From an uncultured Oscillospiraceae bacterium (GTDB lineage: Bacteria; Bacillota_A; Clostridia; Oscillospirales; Acutalibacteraceae): a stretch of DNA of 50,325 nucleotides. This document shows, in pieces, positions 14,450 to 23,265 of the stretch; position 1 is the stretch's first letter; each line of letters opens with the position of its first letter. The DNA lies in contig CAJUTL010000023.1 in NCBI GenBank assembly GCA_910589395.1, forward strand, positions 1-50,325, in the 5' to 3' direction. The notes below the pieces were generated by a model. That model ran no database searches and was not told the DNA's origin. It saw only the letters and a list, made by a program, of their open reading frames with translations. Position numbers and translations under genes: made by a program.

Positions 14450-15952
14450 TTACTGCCTGGCCCGCCCATAGAGCTCTGTGAGACGGGCAATTTTCTTTGC
14501 CAGCTCTTCTTCCGCCTGGCCCTTTGTCATGCGCCAGCGCCAGTTATCCCCACCCAGCGTGGAGGGTGTATTGATCCGGGCCTCGCTGCGCAGATCCAGA
14601 TAATCCTGCATGGGAACAATGGCCAGATCCGCCACGCTGCCCAAGGCAGCGCGGATAAACGCCCAGTTGCCGTCCTTATCGCTGGTAAGTCCCAAATAGT
14701 CCCTGGCTGTGGCGATATCCGCCGGGTCCGCCGTGGAAAACCAGCCCCGCACCGTTTCATTATCGTGGGTGCCGGTATAGACCACACAGTTTTTGGGGTA
14801 GTTATGGGGCAGATAATCGCTTTCCTCCCTGGAATCAAAGGCGAATTCCAGCACCTTCATACCTGGATAGCCGCTGCTCTTTAAGAGACGGCGCACCGCC
14901 GGGGTCAGATAGCCCAGATCCTCGGCAATGATGGCGGCCCCGCCGAATTCCCGGTTGATGGCGTCCACAAAGGCCTTGCCCGGTCCCTTTCTCCAGCGCC
15001 CGTTTTTGGCGGTAGCGTCTCCGTAGGGAATGGCATAGTAGCTCTCCAGGCCCCGGAAATGATCGATGCGCAGTACGTCTACCAGGGTGAGATTCGCCTT
15101 CAGGCGCTTCAGCCACCAGGAAAAACCGTCCTTTGCCATTTCGTCCCAGCGGTACAAGGGATTCCCCCAAAGCTGGCCGTCCTCGGAAAAGGCATCCGGC
15201 GGGCAGCCTGCCACCTCGGTGGGCACATTGTTTTCGTCCAGCTGGAACAGCTCCGGCCTGGCCCACACATCGGTGCTGTCCATTGCCACATAGATAGGCG
15301 CGTCCCCAATGATCTTCACGCCCTTTTTGTTGGCGTACTTTTTCAGTTTGCCCCATTGCTCAAAAAATAAATACTGTACGAAAATGTAATAGGAAATATC
15401 CTCCGCGCACTGTGCCCGCCATTTTTTCAGCGCTTCCGGGCGGCGCATGCGGATCTCCTCGTCCCATTCGTTCCAGGGTTTCAGCCCCATTTTTGCCTTG
15501 ACCGCCATATAAAGGGCATAGTCCTCCACCCAGGCTTTGTTTTTCCGGCGGAAGCTTTCCAGCGCCTTCTGGTTGGTAAAATTGGAAAAAGCCCTGCGCA
15601 GCACCTTTTCCCGGTTCTCATAAACGGTATCGTAATCTACCTGGCGCTTGCTTTTCCCCCAGGAGATCTTCTTGCACTTTCCTTTTTTCAGCAGCCCCTG
15701 CTCGCAGAGCAGCTCCAGATCGATAAAATAAGGATTTCCCGCAAAGGCGGAAAAACTTTGATAGGGGCTGTCTCCGTAGCTTGTGGGACCCAGGGGCAGC
15801 ACCTGCCAATATTTCTGCTTTGCCTGAGCCAGAAAATCCACCCACTGATAGGCCGCTTTTCCAAAGGTGCCGATGCCGTATTTAGAGGGCAGACTGCTGA
15901 CCGGAAGCAAAATTCCCGCCGACCTTGTTAACCATGTATTCTGCTTTGCCAT
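14450..15952 (-). CDS. malQ: 4-alpha-glucanotransferase (amylomaltase)
   Basis: A GH77 protein of 500 residues from ATG 15950-15952 (MAKQNTWLTRSAGILLPVSSLPSKYGIGTFGKAAY). The frame stays open for 35 more codons upstream, but homologues start near RSAGILL and no RBS supports the longer form; the RBS of the chosen start is also weak (GAAAGG at long spacing). Catalytic motifs visible: VDVLRIDHFRGLESYYAIP (nucleophile Asp), AAIIAEDLG (acid/base Glu) and VVYTGTHDNETVRGWF. It transfers alpha-1,4-glucan segments between malto-oligosaccharides. First gene of the malQ-glgP operon. Confidence 0.93.
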   Translation of the reverse strand: MAKQNTWLTRSAGILLPVSSLPSKYGIGTFGKAAYQWVDFLAQAKQKYWQVLPLGPTSYGDSPYQSFSAFAGNPYFIDLELLCEQGLLKKGKCKKISWGKSKRQVDYDTVYENREKVLRRAFSNFTNQKALESFRRKNKAWVEDYALYMAVKAKMGLKPWNEWDEEIRMRRPEALKKWRAQCAEDISYYIFVQYLFFEQWGKLKKYANKKGVKIIGDAPIYVAMDSTDVWARPELFQLDENNVPTEVAGCPPDAFSEDGQLWGNPLYRWDEMAKDGFSWWLKRLKANLTLVDVLRIDHFRGLESYYAIPYGDATAKNGRWRKGPGKAFVDAINREFGGAAIIAEDLGYLTPAVRRLLKSSGYPGMKVLEFAFDSREESDYLPHNYPKNCVVYTGTHDNETVRGWFSTADPADIATARDYLGLTSDKDGNWAFIRAALGSVADLAIVPMQDYLDLRSEARINTPSTLGGDNWRWRMTKGQAEEELAKKIARLTELYGRARQ

Positions 15953-16092
15953 ACGCTGACCATACCTTTCCAGAAATTTCCAGGGCAACACCGCACAAAG
16001 ACCGGCCAGAGACCTTTTTACACGATTTGCTTGCAGATGTTCCGTCATAGCGCACAATCTTTGTGTGATGCTGCCCCAGCCTGATAGAATTT

Positions 16093-16122
16093 AGTATATC
16101 ATTTTTCCGGGGAAAGCCGCAA
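16093..16122 (-). promoter_or_regulatory. Promoter of malQ-glgP
   Basis: On the minus strand, TTGCGG (16122-16117), 18-base spacer, TATACT (16098-16093). This would give a leader of about 130 bases before the malQ start used here. Confidence 0.6.
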
Positions 16123-16245
16123 CTCTTTTTTAGATAAATTTTCCAGTTTTCAAAAAAAGAAAAAGACTCTTTTGGAAATTTCGCCGCAGTTCCTTGTCTT
16201 TTGTCAAATAATGCGGGACGCGAAGCCTCCGAAAATGGGCAACAC

Positions 16246-16273
16246 AAAAGCGGCAGGGAAATTCCCTGCCGCC
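16246..16273 (-). terminator. Terminator after ilvE
   Basis: A perfect stem GCGGCAGGGA/TCCCTGCCGC (16250-16272) followed by TTTTGT on the minus strand, about 12 bases after the ilvE stop. Confidence 0.8.
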
Positions 16274-16284
16274 ATAAGGCTTTT

Positions 16285-17355
16285 TTACGGAACCTCTACC
16301 GTCCAGCCCAGGTCGTCCGGTATTTTTCCGGTTTGAAGCCCGGTCACGGTATCGTACAACTTCTGGCTGACCGGCCCGATGCCGCCGCCTGAAATTTCCA
16401 TGACGGTATCTTCAAAACGCAGGGCGCCTACCGGGGAGATCACCGCAGCGGTGCCGCTGCCCCAGCATTCCTCCAGGGCGCCGGTTTTGGCTGCCTCCAC
16501 CAGCTCCTCTACGGACACGCGGCGCTCCTCTACCTCCATGCCCCAGCTTTTGCACAGATCAATACAGGAAGCGCGGGTAACGCCGGGCAAAATACTGCCG
16601 TTCAGCATGGGCGTGACCACCTTGCCGGAGATTTTGAAGAAGATGTTCATAGCGCCCACCTCTTCAATGTATTTCCGCTCCACGCCGTCCAACCAGAGCA
16701 CCTGAGAATAGCCCTCGTCGTGGGCTTTCATCTGGGCCTTCAGGCTGGCCACATAGTTGCCGCCTGTTTTCGCCTCGCCAATGCCGCCCCGAACAGCCCG
16801 CACATAATCGTCCTCGATCCAGATCTTCACCGGGTCAAGACCGCTTTCATAGTAAGCTCCGGAAGGAGACAGAATGATCATAAACAGATAATGATCGGCG
16901 GGACGCACCCCCAGAAAGGGATCGGTAGCGATCACAAAGGGACGAATGTACAGAGAGGTACCGGGCGCGGTGGGGATCCAGTCTTTTTCCACGCTGACAA
17001 GGGTTTTGAGGGCGTTCAGGAAATCCTCCTCCGGGATCTCGGGAATGCAGAGGCGGCGGTTGGAGTTGTTGGCCCGCTCAATATTTTTGGTGGGACGGAA
17101 CAGCAGCGTGCGCCCGTCCTCCGTGCGGTAGGCCTTTAAGCCCTCGAACATCTCCTGCCCGTAATGGAACACCATGGCGGAAGGCTCCAGCTCAATGGCA
17201 TGATAGGGCTCTATTCTGGGATCATGCCAGCCCAGCTCCGGGCTGTAGTCCATGATATACATATGGTCTGTAAATATTTTTCCAAAGCCCAGCCTGGACT
17301 GGTCCGCGGGCTTTGCTTTTGGCTGCTTTGTCAATGTGATCTTGATTTCCTGCAT
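16285..17355 (-). CDS. ilvE: Branched-chain amino acid aminotransferase
   Basis: A 356-residue fold-type IV PLP enzyme of the longer BCAT type. Motifs: VFHYGQEMFEGLKAYR (about 62-77), PTKNIERANNSNRRL, the PLP lysine in GIGEAKTGGNYVASLKAQ (about K196), and WLDGVERKYIEEVGAMNIFF with the PLP-phosphate site after it. It interconverts leucine, isoleucine and valine with their 2-oxo acids using glutamate/2-oxoglutarate. It has its own promoter and terminator. I see no T-box leader upstream. Confidence 0.95.
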   Translation of the reverse strand: MQEIKITLTKQPKAKPADQSRLGFGKIFTDHMYIMDYSPELGWHDPRIEPYHAIELEPSAMVFHYGQEMFEGLKAYRTEDGRTLLFRPTKNIERANNSNRRLCIPEIPEEDFLNALKTLVSVEKDWIPTAPGTSLYIRPFVIATDPFLGVRPADHYLFMIILSPSGAYYESGLDPVKIWIEDDYVRAVRGGIGEAKTGGNYVASLKAQMKAHDEGYSQVLWLDGVERKYIEEVGAMNIFFKISGKVVTPMLNGSILPGVTRASCIDLCKSWGMEVEERRVSVEELVEAAKTGALEECWGSGTAAVISPVGALRFEDTVMEISGGGIGPVSQKLYDTVTGLQTGKIPDDLGWTVEVP

Positions 17356-17397
17356 CCTGCTCGACCTCTCTTTCTTCCAAATCTTTTCTGTTTTCCC

Positions 17398-17425
17398 ATT
17401 ATAGCACTTTGCTCTAAAAATGCAA
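17398..17425 (-). promoter_or_regulatory. Promoter of ilvE
   Basis: On the minus strand, TTGCAT (17425-17420), 16-base spacer ending TGC, TATAAT (17403-17398): a strong sigma-A promoter with an extended -10. Confidence 0.7.
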
Positions 17426-17451
17426 GTGGGGCTTCCCTTTCTTTCAAAAGC

Positions 17452-18153
17452 TTATTGACAGGCCCTTACAAAAGCGCGGAAAAGCTTTCTGCTGTTTTCC
17501 TCGCTTCGGTAGGAAAATTCCGGGTGCCATTGTACCGCCATGGCAAACCGATGCTCCGGCAGGTATACCGCTTCCGTGACGCTATCCGGTGCAGAGGCGG
17601 CAATTTTCAATCCCCGCCCCAGCGTTTTGACAGCCTGATGGTGATAGCTGTTCACCGCCATTTCTTCCGTGCCCACCGCCTGAAACAAGGGGGTGCCGGG
17701 AAGCACCTTTACCCGGTGTGCCGGCTTATCATAGGGCGGTGTCTCGTGATGGTTCACCTCGCTGGGGCATTCGGCTGGGATATCCTGATACAGATCGCCC
17801 CCCAACATTACGTTAAATAATTGCAAGCCCCGGCAAATATCAAAAAGGGGCTTTCCGGTTTCCAGCGCCAGGGGGAAAAACAGGCGCTCCATGCGATCTC
17901 TTTCCGGACAGATCACCCCGCACCGCCCGGAGCTTTCAGCGCCGTACAGGGCGGGCTCCAAATCATGGCCGCCGGGGAATAAAAAGCCATCGCACAGAGA
18001 AGCAAAGCGGAAAAGCGCCTCCTTCTCCTCCGTCAGCGGCAGGATCACAGAAGCGGCCCCCGCCTCCTCCAGCGCCTGCGGATACCCCGGCAGCATCCAA
18101 TAGCTTTCCTTGTTTTCATCATAAAGTGAAACAATACCGATCAAAGGCTTCAT
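17452..18153 (-). CDS. Class I glutamine amidotransferase-like (peptidase C26) hydrolase
   Basis: The 233-residue product from ATG 18151-18153 (GGAAGG precedes it; the frame is open further upstream but runs through the promoter) begins MKPLIGIVSLYDENKESYW. It carries the C26/PuuD features: FLFPGGHDLEP, the nucleophile in PLFDICRGLQLFNVMLGG (about C107) and AVQWHPEFS (H210, E212). Family members hydrolyse gamma-glutamyl bonds, for example gamma-glutamyl-GABA in putrescine breakdown. No polyamine genes are nearby, so the substrate is open. Confidence 0.9.
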   Translation of the reverse strand: MKPLIGIVSLYDENKESYWMLPGYPQALEEAGAASVILPLTEEKEALFRFASLCDGFLFPGGHDLEPALYGAESSGRCGVICPERDRMERLFFPLALETGKPLFDICRGLQLFNVMLGGDLYQDIPAECPSEVNHHETPPYDKPAHRVKVLPGTPLFQAVGTEEMAVNSYHHQAVKTLGRGLKIAASAPDSVTEAVYLPEHRFAMAVQWHPEFSYRSEENSRKLFRAFVRACQ

Positions 18154-18202
18154 GATAACGATCCTTCCTTTTTCCTGCTTCAAAATGAAATTTTCGGTAT
18201 TC

Positions 18203-18231
18203 AGCATAGCATGGTTTTCCTGTTTTCGCAA
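18203..18231 (-). promoter_or_regulatory. Promoter of the C26 hydrolase gene
   Basis: On the minus strand, TTGCGA (18231-18226), 17-base spacer ending TGC, TATGCT (18208-18203), about 45 bases before the start codon chosen. Confidence 0.65.
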
Positions 18232-18291
18232 GAACCGATGATCCACAATGGGATCTTCGCACGAGTTCCCAATGCTTTTTGCCGATTTTCA

Positions 18292-18320
18292 TTTACATTT
18301 TCAAAGGTTTTCTGTATAAT
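18292..18320 (+). promoter_or_regulatory. Promoter of the esterase pair
   Basis: TTTACA (18292-18297), 17-base spacer, TATAAT (18315-18320), followed by an AGGAGG site before ATG 18352. Confidence 0.75.
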
Positions 18321-18351
18321 TTAAGGTAATCTATAGTAGGAGGCAACCTTT

Positions 18352-19182
18352 ATGGCACTGATCCAATGCAATTTCTTTTCCGAATCCTTGATGCGCACAG
18401 TCCCCATTCAGGTGGTGCTGCCCACGGACAAAATGGTGTTCCCGGGCCAGCCGCAGCCGGAGGAAAAGCCCTTCAAGACTCTGTATCTGCTTCACGGCGT
18501 TTTCGGCAATTATACGGACTGGGTCTCCGGTACCCGGCTGCAGGCCTGGGCCCAGGACAGGAACCTGGCGGTGGTAATGCCCTCCGGGGACAACAGCTTT
18601 TATGTGAATAACGAAAAATCGAACGCCTTATACGGCTCCTTTATTTCCGAGGATCTGGTGGAATTTACCCGCAAAAGCTTTCCCCTGTCCCGCAAGCGAG
18701 AGGATACTTTTATCGGCGGCCTCTCCATGGGCGGCTTCGGCGCTATCGTAAACTGCCTTCAGCACCCGGAAACCTTCGGCGCGGTATGCGCCTTTTCCGC
18801 CGCCTTGATTTTGGATGAAGTGCCGAGCCACAAGGAATATACCGATTTCCTCATGACCAACCGGGGCTATTACGAATCTGTTTTCGGAGAGCTTGACCAG
18901 ATCCGGGGAAGCCGGAACGACTATGATTTTCTGGCGGAGCAGGTGGCGAAGGCAGAAAGAAAGCCCCGCTTCTACATGGCCTGCGGCACGGAGGACGGCT
19001 TACTCCACCCAAACCGCGCCTTCCGGGATCATTTGCAGGAGCTGGGTTATGACGTTACCTGGGAGGAAGGCCCCGGCGGCCATGACTGGGTATTCTGGGA
19101 CACGTACATTCTGCGGGCCATGGAATGGCTGCCTTTAGACAACGCCGTACAGGGCGTGAGCTCCGGACACGTTACGGAATAA
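18352..19182 (+). CDS. Alpha/beta-hydrolase esterase (EstA/esterase D-like), copy 1
   Basis: A 276-residue intracellular serine hydrolase without a signal peptide. It shows TLYLLHGVFGNYTDWVSGTR (oxyanion HG motif near 48), the nucleophile elbow GGLSMGGFGAI (about S125), an Asp-bearing ACGTEDGLL stretch and the histidine in GPGGHDWVFWD. The family includes tributyrin/short-chain acyl esterases and carbohydrate deacetylases of the CE1-like type; the natural substrate is unknown. A paralogue follows 46 bases later. AGGAGG precedes the ATG. Confidence 0.88.
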   Translation: MALIQCNFFSESLMRTVPIQVVLPTDKMVFPGQPQPEEKPFKTLYLLHGVFGNYTDWVSGTRLQAWAQDRNLAVVMPSGDNSFYVNNEKSNALYGSFISEDLVEFTRKSFPLSRKREDTFIGGLSMGGFGAIVNCLQHPETFGAVCAFSAALILDEVPSHKEYTDFLMTNRGYYESVFGELDQIRGSRNDYDFLAEQVAKAERKPRFYMACGTEDGLLHPNRAFRDHLQELGYDVTWEEGPGGHDWVFWDTYILRAMEWLPLDNAVQGVSSGHVTE

Positions 19183-19228
19183 CGCCGGGCTTTTCCTTCC
19201 ATAAACTCTGACGAAAGGGACGAATACA

Positions 19229-20062
19229 ATGGCTTTAGTACATTTTAATTTTGAAAGTGAATGTCTGGGAAACAATACCGAGATCTCCGTGATCCTGCCG
19301 GATAAGCCCCGTACCTTAACTCCCGCTGAGTTTTACGGCAATGGCAAGCGATACAAGGTGCTTTGGCTGCTTCACGGCACCTTCGGCGACCACACCGACT
19401 GGCTCCGAAAAAGCAATATTGAACTGTACGCCTGCGAGAAGGATCTGGTGGTTGTCATGCCCAGTGGTTTGAATGCGAATTATGTAAACTGGCCCTCCTT
19501 TGCCACCGGCTACAACGCCTGGGATTATCTGTTTGAAGAGCTGATGCCGCTGATCTACGGCTGGTTCCCGGTTTCCGACCGCCGGGAGGACAATTTCATT
19601 GCCGGGCTTTCCATGGGCGGAGGCGGCGCTATGCAGTACGCCGCGGGGCGCCCGGAAAAATTTGCCGCCGCCGCGATCCTCTCCTCCGCCCCCTCAAACC
19701 TTCACGAGCTGGATCTGAACGCCTCCAGCGGCACGCCGGCCTTTGACCGCCGCCTGAAAAACGCGGTGGAAAATTTCGGCGGCATGGAAGGATATCTGAA
19801 TTCTCCTGTCAATGTGTGGGATCGTCTGCCGGAGCTCAGCAAGGCGGGCGTTCTGCCCAGACTCTACTTCTGCTGCGGGAAAAACGACTTTTTGTATGAC
19901 CGCTACCAGAAATTCAAGGACTACGCCCGGGAGATCGGCCTTCAGGCCACCTTTGAGGAGGCGGAGGGTTACACCCACGAATGGCGGTTCTGGGATCTCT
20001 TTATCCAAAAGGCCCTGGTGTTCTTCGGGCTGGAGGAAAGCGGTCAGGGAAATCCGTTTTGA
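19229..20062 (+). CDS. Alpha/beta-hydrolase esterase, copy 2 (tandem paralogue)
   Basis: A 277-residue protein with the same plan as its neighbour: MALVHFNFESECLGNNTEISVILP at the start, KVLWLLHGTFGDHTDWLR, nucleophile in AGLSMGGGGAM (about S128), CCGKNDFLYD with the acidic residue, and EGYTHEWRFWD with the histidine. The pair arose by gene duplication but has diverged well beyond near-identity. This copy has the different loop NANYVNWPSFATGYNAWDY near the active site, so specificities may differ. A terminator follows at 20101. Confidence 0.88.
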   Translation: MALVHFNFESECLGNNTEISVILPDKPRTLTPAEFYGNGKRYKVLWLLHGTFGDHTDWLRKSNIELYACEKDLVVVMPSGLNANYVNWPSFATGYNAWDYLFEELMPLIYGWFPVSDRREDNFIAGLSMGGGGAMQYAAGRPEKFAAAAILSSAPSNLHELDLNASSGTPAFDRRLKNAVENFGGMEGYLNSPVNVWDRLPELSKAGVLPRLYFCCGKNDFLYDRYQKFKDYAREIGLQATFEEAEGYTHEWRFWDLFIQKALVFFGLEESGQGNPF

Positions 20063-20099
20063 CGCGGGAAATTGTCAAACTGAACTCCGTAAATGGCTC

Positions 20100-20137
20100 G
20101 AAACCGGCAGCTGAATTTTTAGCTGCCGGTTTGTTTT
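20100..20137 (+). terminator. Terminator after the esterase pair
   Basis: AAACCGGCAGCT and AGCTGCCGGTTT form a 12-bp stem around a short A/T-rich loop, followed by GTTTT. Confidence 0.8.
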
Positions 20138-20243
20138 GCCGGCACAAATTTTCCCTTTTCCCGAAAATTTCAGATTTTTTCTTTTCTTTTTTCTCTAAAA
20201 GCGGTATACTGGATTCAACTTTTTATTTTGCCGGGGGTACTTT

Positions 20244-21068
20244 ATGAAAACAGAAAAGAAACGGCTTGTGATCAAGGTGGGCACCTCTACCCTTACCCAC
20301 AGCTCCGGCAGCCTGGATCTGCGGGGCATGGAGCGGCTGGTGCGGGTGCTTTCCGATCTCAGCGGCAGCGGGTATGAGGTGATTTTGGTGACCTCCGGCG
20401 CCATTGCCGTGGGAACGGCCCGTTTGGGCTTTGCGGAGCGCCCCCGGGAGCTGCGGTTCAAGCAGGCGGCAGCAGCGGTGGGCCAATGCCGCATGATGCA
20501 CCTTTATGACAAGCTTTTTTCGGAATATAACCGCTCCATGGCCCAGATTCTGCTGACCGGAGAGGACGTGGAGATTCCGGAGCGGAGAGAGCACCTGCAA
20601 AGCACCTTTTCCGCCCTGCTGGAGCTGGGAGTGATCCCGGTGGTAAATGAAAACGATTCCGTTTCCTCCGCCGAGATCGAAACCGGGCAGCAGAAGGTGC
20701 TGGGAGATAACGACACCCTTTCCGCCATGGTGGCGGCCCTCTGCGGCGCCGGCCTTTTGGTACTGTTCAGCGATATTGACGGCCTTTACAGCTCCGACCC
20801 CCGGCAGCACCCGGAGGCGACCCTGCTCCACCACGTTTCGGAGCTGACCCCGGATATTCTGGAAATGGCCGGAGGCGCAGGCACCTGGCGGGGAACGGGC
20901 GGCATGGCCACCAAGCTTTCCGCCGCCCGCATCGCCATGGAAGCCGGCTGCGACATGGTGATCACCAACGGCGCGCGGATAGAGGAATTGTATGATATTG
21001 TGGAGGGCAAGGAGATCGGGACCCGGTTTTCAAAGCGCCGGCCCGAAGAAAAGGAGGCTTCCCTATGA
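20244..21068 (+). CDS. proB: Glutamate 5-kinase (short form without PUA domain)
   Basis: A 274-residue amino acid kinase domain: VIKVGTSTLTHSSG at the start, VTSGAIAVG, PVVNENDSVSS, FGDNDTLSA-like VLGDNDTLSAMVA, SDIDGLYSSDPR and GTGGMATKLSAA. It phosphorylates L-glutamate in the first step of proline synthesis. The E. coli enzyme has an additional C-terminal PUA domain, which is absent here. Its TGA overlaps the proA ATG (ATGA), so the two are coupled. TATACT at about 20208 is a possible -10 element. Confidence 0.95.
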   Translation: MKTEKKRLVIKVGTSTLTHSSGSLDLRGMERLVRVLSDLSGSGYEVILVTSGAIAVGTARLGFAERPRELRFKQAAAAVGQCRMMHLYDKLFSEYNRSMAQILLTGEDVEIPERREHLQSTFSALLELGVIPVVNENDSVSSAEIETGQQKVLGDNDTLSAMVAALCGAGLLVLFSDIDGLYSSDPRQHPEATLLHHVSELTPDILEMAGGAGTWRGTGGMATKLSAARIAMEAGCDMVITNGARIEELYDIVEGKEIGTRFSKRRPEEKEASL

Positions 21069-22315
21069 ATTCCCTGTATTCCCAGGGCGCGGCGGCAAAG
21101 GCTGCTTCCCGCCTTTTGGCCCTGGCCGGAACAGAGCAAAAGAACCGGGCCCTGGAGGCCATGGCCCAGCTGCTCACCGCCCGGCAGGAGGAATGGCTGA
21201 AAGCCAACGCCGAGGACATTGCCGCGGCCAAGGCTTCCGGTATGAGCGCCTCCCTTTTAGACCGCCTGACTCTGACGCCGGAGCGCGTTTCCGGCATTGT
21301 TTCCGCTTTGCGGGAGGTGGCGGCCCTGCCGGACCCCATTGGCAAAACAGACCGCATGGAAACAAGGCCCAACGGCCTTATCATTGGGCGGCGCAGGGTT
21401 CCCCTGGGTGTGATCGGCATTATTTTCGAGGCAAGGCCCAATGTTACGGTAGACGCGGCGGCCCTTTGCCTGAAATCCGGCAACGCCTGCATTTTGCGGG
21501 GCGGCAGCGAGGCCATTCACAGCAACCGGGCCGTAACCGCTTTGATCCGGGAAGCGCTGGAAAACTCCGGGCTGCCCGCAGACTGCGTTTCCCTGGTGCA
21601 GGATACCGGTCGGGAGACCGCCGTAGAGCTGATGCACCTGAATGAATTCATCGATGTGCTGATCCCCCGGGGCGGCGCGGGACTGATCCGCGCGGTGGCA
21701 AAGGAGGCAAGCGTGCCTGTGATCCGCACCGGAGAAGGCGTTTGCCATGTGTATATCGACAAAGACGCCGACCTGGAAATGGGAGCCGAGATCCTCTACA
21801 ACGCAAAATGTTCCCGGCCTTCGGTGTGCAACGCGGCGGAATGCGTGTTGATTCATAGGGAGCGAGCGGCGGAATTTCTGGAAAAGGCTCTTCCCCCGCT
21901 GAATCGCCGCAAGGTGGAGCTTCGGTGTGACCCGGAGGCGCTGGCGCTTCTGAAGGAACGGGGTGTACCTGCCTCGGAAAGCGATTGGGACGCGGAGTAT
22001 GGCGAGCAGATCCTGGCCGTTCGCCTGGTTGGCGATCTGGAGGAGGCCATAGAATTTATCCACCAACACGGCACAGGCCATTCCGAATGTATTGTAACAG
22101 ACAGCTACCGGGCCGCCCAGCATTTTCTGGACGCAGTGGACGCGGCAGCGGTCTATGTAAACGCCTCCACCCGCTTTACCGACGGCGGGGAATTCGGCCT
22201 GGGCGCGGAGATCGGCATTTCAACCCAAAAAATGCACGCCCGGGGCCCCATGGGCCTGGAGGAGCTCACCTCCTGGAAATATGTGGTTTACGGGAACGGG
22301 CAGATCAGAGGCTAG
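21065..22315 (+). CDS. proA: Glutamate-5-semialdehyde dehydrogenase
   Basis: A 416-residue ALDH-fold protein of normal length. Motifs: VPLGVIGIIFEARPNVTVDAAALCLKSGNACILRGGSEA, RGGAGLIRAV, and the catalytic cysteine in LYNAKCSRPSVCNAAE. It reduces gamma-glutamyl phosphate to glutamate 5-semialdehyde with NADPH. It overlaps proB by four bases, and proC follows about 95 bases later, so the whole proline pathway from glutamate is in one cluster. Confidence 0.96.
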   Translation: MNSLYSQGAAAKAASRLLALAGTEQKNRALEAMAQLLTARQEEWLKANAEDIAAAKASGMSASLLDRLTLTPERVSGIVSALREVAALPDPIGKTDRMETRPNGLIIGRRRVPLGVIGIIFEARPNVTVDAAALCLKSGNACILRGGSEAIHSNRAVTALIREALENSGLPADCVSLVQDTGRETAVELMHLNEFIDVLIPRGGAGLIRAVAKEASVPVIRTGEGVCHVYIDKDADLEMGAEILYNAKCSRPSVCNAAECVLIHRERAAEFLEKALPPLNRRKVELRCDPEALALLKERGVPASESDWDAEYGEQILAVRLVGDLEEAIEFIHQHGTGHSECIVTDSYRAAQHFLDAVDAAAVYVNASTRFTDGGEFGLGAEIGISTQKMHARGPMGLEELTSWKYVVYGNGQIRG

Positions 22316-22411
22316 AGGCCGAATGCTGGAAAAGGGCTTAAGGGCATTTGGTCCCTTTGCTTTATCCAAAACGGCAATCTGCCATTCATTTTTTAGAAAA
22401 GAGGGCTTGTT

Positions 22412-23233
22412 ATGGGCGAGCGTTTGAACAGGAATAAGACAACACTGGGATTTCTAGGCGTTGGAAACATGGGCGGGGCGCTGGCAAGGGCAGCCGCAAA
22501 GGTGGTTTCCCCGGATCGCATTTTTCTGAGCAACCGCACCCCCGCAAAGGCGGAGACCTTGGCAGCGGAGCTGCACTGCGCCGCTGCCGACAATCTGACC
22601 GTTGCCAAAACGGCGGACTATCTGTTTCTGGGGGTAAAGCCCCAAATGATGGCGGAGCTTCTGGAAGAGATCGCCCCAGCGCTCCACGCCAGGCAGGGCC
22701 GCTTTTTGCTGGTCTCCATGGCGGCGGGGCTTTCCATCGAGCGGATTCAGGAGCTTGCGGGCGGAGATTACCCTGTGATCCGCATTATGCCTAACACCCC
22801 TGTTTCCATTGGGGAAGGCATGATTTTATATGCCTGCAGCGAATCTGTAACACCGGAGGAACTGGCGGACTTCCGTGAAATGATGTCGAAAGCGGGGCTG
22901 CTTTCTCCCCTGGCGGAATCACTGATGGCCGCGGGAGGCGCTGTGGCCGGGTGCGGCCCCGCCTTTGTGGATCTCTTTTTGGAGGCTCTGGCAGACGGCG
23001 GCGTAGCCTGCGGCCTTTCCCGAAAGCAAGCGCTGGAATTCGCCGCGCAAATGACCGTGGGCGCCGCCCGATTACTGCTGGAAACCAAAGAGCACCCCGG
23101 CGCGCTGAAGGACGCGGTGTGCTCCCCCGCCGGCTCCACCATTCAAGGAGTGCGAAAGCTGGAGGAAGCAGGCTTCCGGGGCGCGGTGATAAACGCGGTG
23201 ATCGCGGCGGAGGAAGTCAGCCGGAACCGCTAG
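22412..23233 (+). CDS. proC: Pyrroline-5-carboxylate reductase
   Basis: A 273-residue protein: N-terminal Rossmann motif LGFLGVGNMGGALARAA, VKPQMMAELLEEI, RIMPNTPVSIGEGM, and the conserved C-terminal GCGPAFVDLFLEALADGGVACGLSRKQAL and SPAGSTIQGVRKLEEAGFRGAVINAV. It converts 1-pyrroline-5-carboxylate to proline. ATG 22412 is preceded by GAGGG, a modest ribosome binding site; no terminator is seen directly after the gene, only the 23266 repeat island. Confidence 0.96.
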   Translation: MGERLNRNKTTLGFLGVGNMGGALARAAAKVVSPDRIFLSNRTPAKAETLAAELHCAAADNLTVAKTADYLFLGVKPQMMAELLEEIAPALHARQGRFLLVSMAAGLSIERIQELAGGDYPVIRIMPNTPVSIGEGMILYACSESVTPEELADFREMMSKAGLLSPLAESLMAAGGAVAGCGPAFVDLFLEALADGGVACGLSRKQALEFAAQMTVGAARLLLETKEHPGALKDAVCSPAGSTIQGVRKLEEAGFRGAVINAVIAAEEVSRNR

Positions 23234-23265
23234 GCCGGGTTTCTCCATGTGGAAAAGAAAAGCGG

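Noticed and set aside
17356..17451. T-box leader before ilvE
   Set aside because: The spacer is too short and lacks the T-box sequence; only a promoter is visible.
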